Origin: Actinomycetospora chibensis | GTDB lineage: Bacteria; Actinomycetota; Actinomycetes; Mycobacteriales; Pseudonocardiaceae | Assembly: GCF_028737215.1 (NCBI RefSeq) | Contig: NZ_JAQZAM010000030.1 | Coordinates: 1 to 50,265, forward strand | DNA: 50,265 nucleotides | Reading direction: 5' to 3' | Position numbers and translations under genes: made by a program | Notes under the pieces: model-generated | The model's database searches: none | What the model saw: the letters and a program-made list of their open reading frames with translations, nothing else | Told to the model about the DNA's origin: nothing | Shown: positions 49,315-50,265 of the stretch, piece by piece | How the letters are laid out: the number at the start of each line of letters is the position of its first letter | Position numbering within the stretch: the first letter of the stretch is position 1

Positions 49315-50265
49315 ATGCTCGACTCCGGCGTCCGTCTCGCCGCCGCCTTCCTGCCGGTGGGAGTACCGGTGATCGTCGGTCTCGTGCTCGCCGTCCTGCG
49401 ACGCCGCTCGCTGCCGACCGTCTCGGGCCCGGCCATCCTCGGGCTGGCGCTGCAGCTCGTGGTCGTCGTCGTCACGACGTTCCTCGTGGCCGCGGCCTCG
49501 CTCCAGGCCTTCGGCCTGACGCCCGAGACGCTCCTGCCGCTGTCGAGCGCGCTCGGCTTCGTGGTGATCGTGCTGCAGGTCCTGTCCTGGACGCTGCTGC
49601 TCATCGCCCTCTTCCGGCGGCTGCCCACGACGGAGCCGGCGACGGCGGCCCCGGCGCCCGTCCCGGCGATGGAGCAGGACCGCACGCCGACCGGCCGGCA
49701 CGCCCTGCTCGACGACCGGGGCGCCCAGGTCGTGGCCGAGGAGGGCACGACCTTCCTCCCGGTCGGCGGTCCCCGCCCCGAGCCGGCCCCGTCCTCGATG
49801 CCCCTGCCCTCGATGCCCCTGCCCTCGGTGCCGCAGCCCGGCTCGGGCCGGCAGGGGCCCGGCGGCCCCGCCCGCGGCCACTCTGCGACGGGTCACCCCG
49901 GACCGGGCAGGCCGATGCCCGGGCCTCCCCCGGCACGGCCGACCGAGGAGCCGGCCCTCGAGGAGCCGGCGGTCACCGAGACCTTCGCGGCCGGGCCCGC
50001 CCGGGACGAGCCCGCGCCGGAGGCGGAGGACGACGAGCGCTACCCGGGCTACCTGCAGGATGCCGCCACGAACACCCCCGGTGACGACGGCGCGGCGGAG
50101 GACACGGAGTACCCGGGCTACCTCGAGGGTGTCGACGACGACGAGGAGCCCTCGGACACCGGGTCGATCGCGGCGGAGCAGCAGGAGGTCCCGGAGACCG
50201 CGGTGTTCGCGACCGCCGAGCCCGCCGACGAGCTCGACGAGCCCGACGAGCTGCCGGCCGAGGAG
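49315..50265 (+). CDS. Membrane protein with acidic repeat tail (3' end cut by window)
   Basis: An open frame of 317 codons that is still open at the right edge. Three hydrophobic helices fill the first 100 residues (starting MLDSGVRLAAAFLPVG; then ILGLALQLVVVVVTTFLVAA; then LGFVVIVLQVLSWTLLLIAL). A long cytosolic tail follows, Pro-rich at first (SMPLPSMPLPSVPQPG) and then strongly acidic. Two copies of the motif YPGYL, each after an Asp/Glu-rich run (DDERYPGYLQD and DTEYPGYLEG), lie about 20 residues apart. I do not recognise the family. The tail may bind a partner. Confidence 0.78.
   Translation, partial: MLDSGVRLAAAFLPVGVPVIVGLVLAVLRRRSLPTVSGPAILGLALQLVVVVVTTFLVAAASLQAFGLTPETLLPLSSALGFVVIVLQVLSWTLLLIALFRRLPTTEPATAAPAPVPAMEQDRTPTGRHALLDDRGAQVVAEEGTTFLPVGGPRPEPAPSSMPLPSMPLPSVPQPGSGRQGPGGPARGHSATGHPGPGRPMPGPPPARPTEEPALEEPAVTETFAAGPARDEPAPEAEDDERYPGYLQDAATNTPGDDGAAEDTEYPGYLEGVDDDEEPSDTGSIAAEQQEVPETAVFATAEPADELDEPDELPAEE

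Overview
The DNA is very GC-rich, with G or C at nearly every third codon position, many GTG starts, strong GC-stem hairpins without T-tracts, and several genes whose start codon lies 6-8 nt downstream of a TANNNT -10 box (leaderless style). Together with fused isobutyryl-CoA mutase (IcmF), a wax ester synthase/DGAT, an ECF41-type sigma factor, CsoR/CopA and DUF6131, this points to a chromosomal segment of an actinomycete. Pseudonocardiales (Pseudonocardia/Actinomycetospora-like) is my best guess, by inference only. I see no rRNA, tRNA, CRISPR array, prophage or insertion sequence. The window is about 48 genes of ordinary chromosomal type; the last is cut by the right edge.

Layout. 1-300: intergenic, with a composite palindromic repeat whose core recurs at 28.0 kb. 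0.3-5.7 kb: MetE-like methyltransferase, a large LuxR-type ATPase regulator (LAL) and a DUF5995 protein. 5.7-9.1 kb: a pseudouridine synthase broken by an in-frame TAG, a 2H phosphoesterase, a nitronate monooxygenase-like enzyme, a 51-codon DUF6131 membrane protein with a TTG start, and a Nudix hydrolase. 9.2-13.5 kb: a P-domain protein with a GYGQS repeat tail, and icmF. 13.5-18.8 kb: an azoreductase/MarR pair, WS/DGAT, a BtuF-like protein without a signal peptide, an SDR and an AEC-family carrier. 18.8-22.8 kb: an MFS/LysR pair, 3-hydroxyacyl-CoA dehydrogenase and an atypical SDR. 22.8-24.6 kb: a possible small transcript, Ogt and a quinone oxidoreductase. 24.7-28.9 kb: an alpha/beta hydrolase - MBL - Nramp-like operon and TspO. 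28.9-35.4 kb: MarR, a lysozyme-like secreted protein, a Ser/Thr kinase with a membrane partner, lactate permease and a POT peptide carrier. 35.6-39.8 kb: a frameshifted ECF41 sigma factor tail-to-tail with an AhpD-like protein, an acyl-CoA dehydrogenase and a CoA-transferase. 39.9-44.6 kb: a copper module (csoR, serine hydrolase, copA). 44.6-50.3 kb: class V aminotransferase, DHA2 efflux pump, M50 peptidase, FhuF-like protein, a small protein and a truncated membrane protein with an acidic YPGYL tail.

How the genes work together. Acyl-CoA metabolism is spread over the window (IcmF, 3-hydroxyacyl-CoA dehydrogenase, acyl-CoA dehydrogenase, CoA-transferase, WS/DGAT), which fits branched-chain and fatty acid turnover with neutral-lipid storage. 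Copper defence is the clearest regulatory circuit: a CsoR-type palindrome lies between the -35 and -10 boxes of copA. Divergent or adjacent regulator/target pairs (azoR-marR, MFS-lysR, tspO-marR) each have a candidate operator or a -10 box in the shared gap.

Most unusual signals: a family of long perfect intergenic palindromes set at stop codons, four of which share a CTAT(A/G) apex; a second intergenic repeat family in two copies 28 kb apart; two broken regulatory or RNA-modification genes; and several enzymes that lack textbook catalytic or metal-binding residues (SDR at 21988, Nramp-like at 24685, kinase at 30301).
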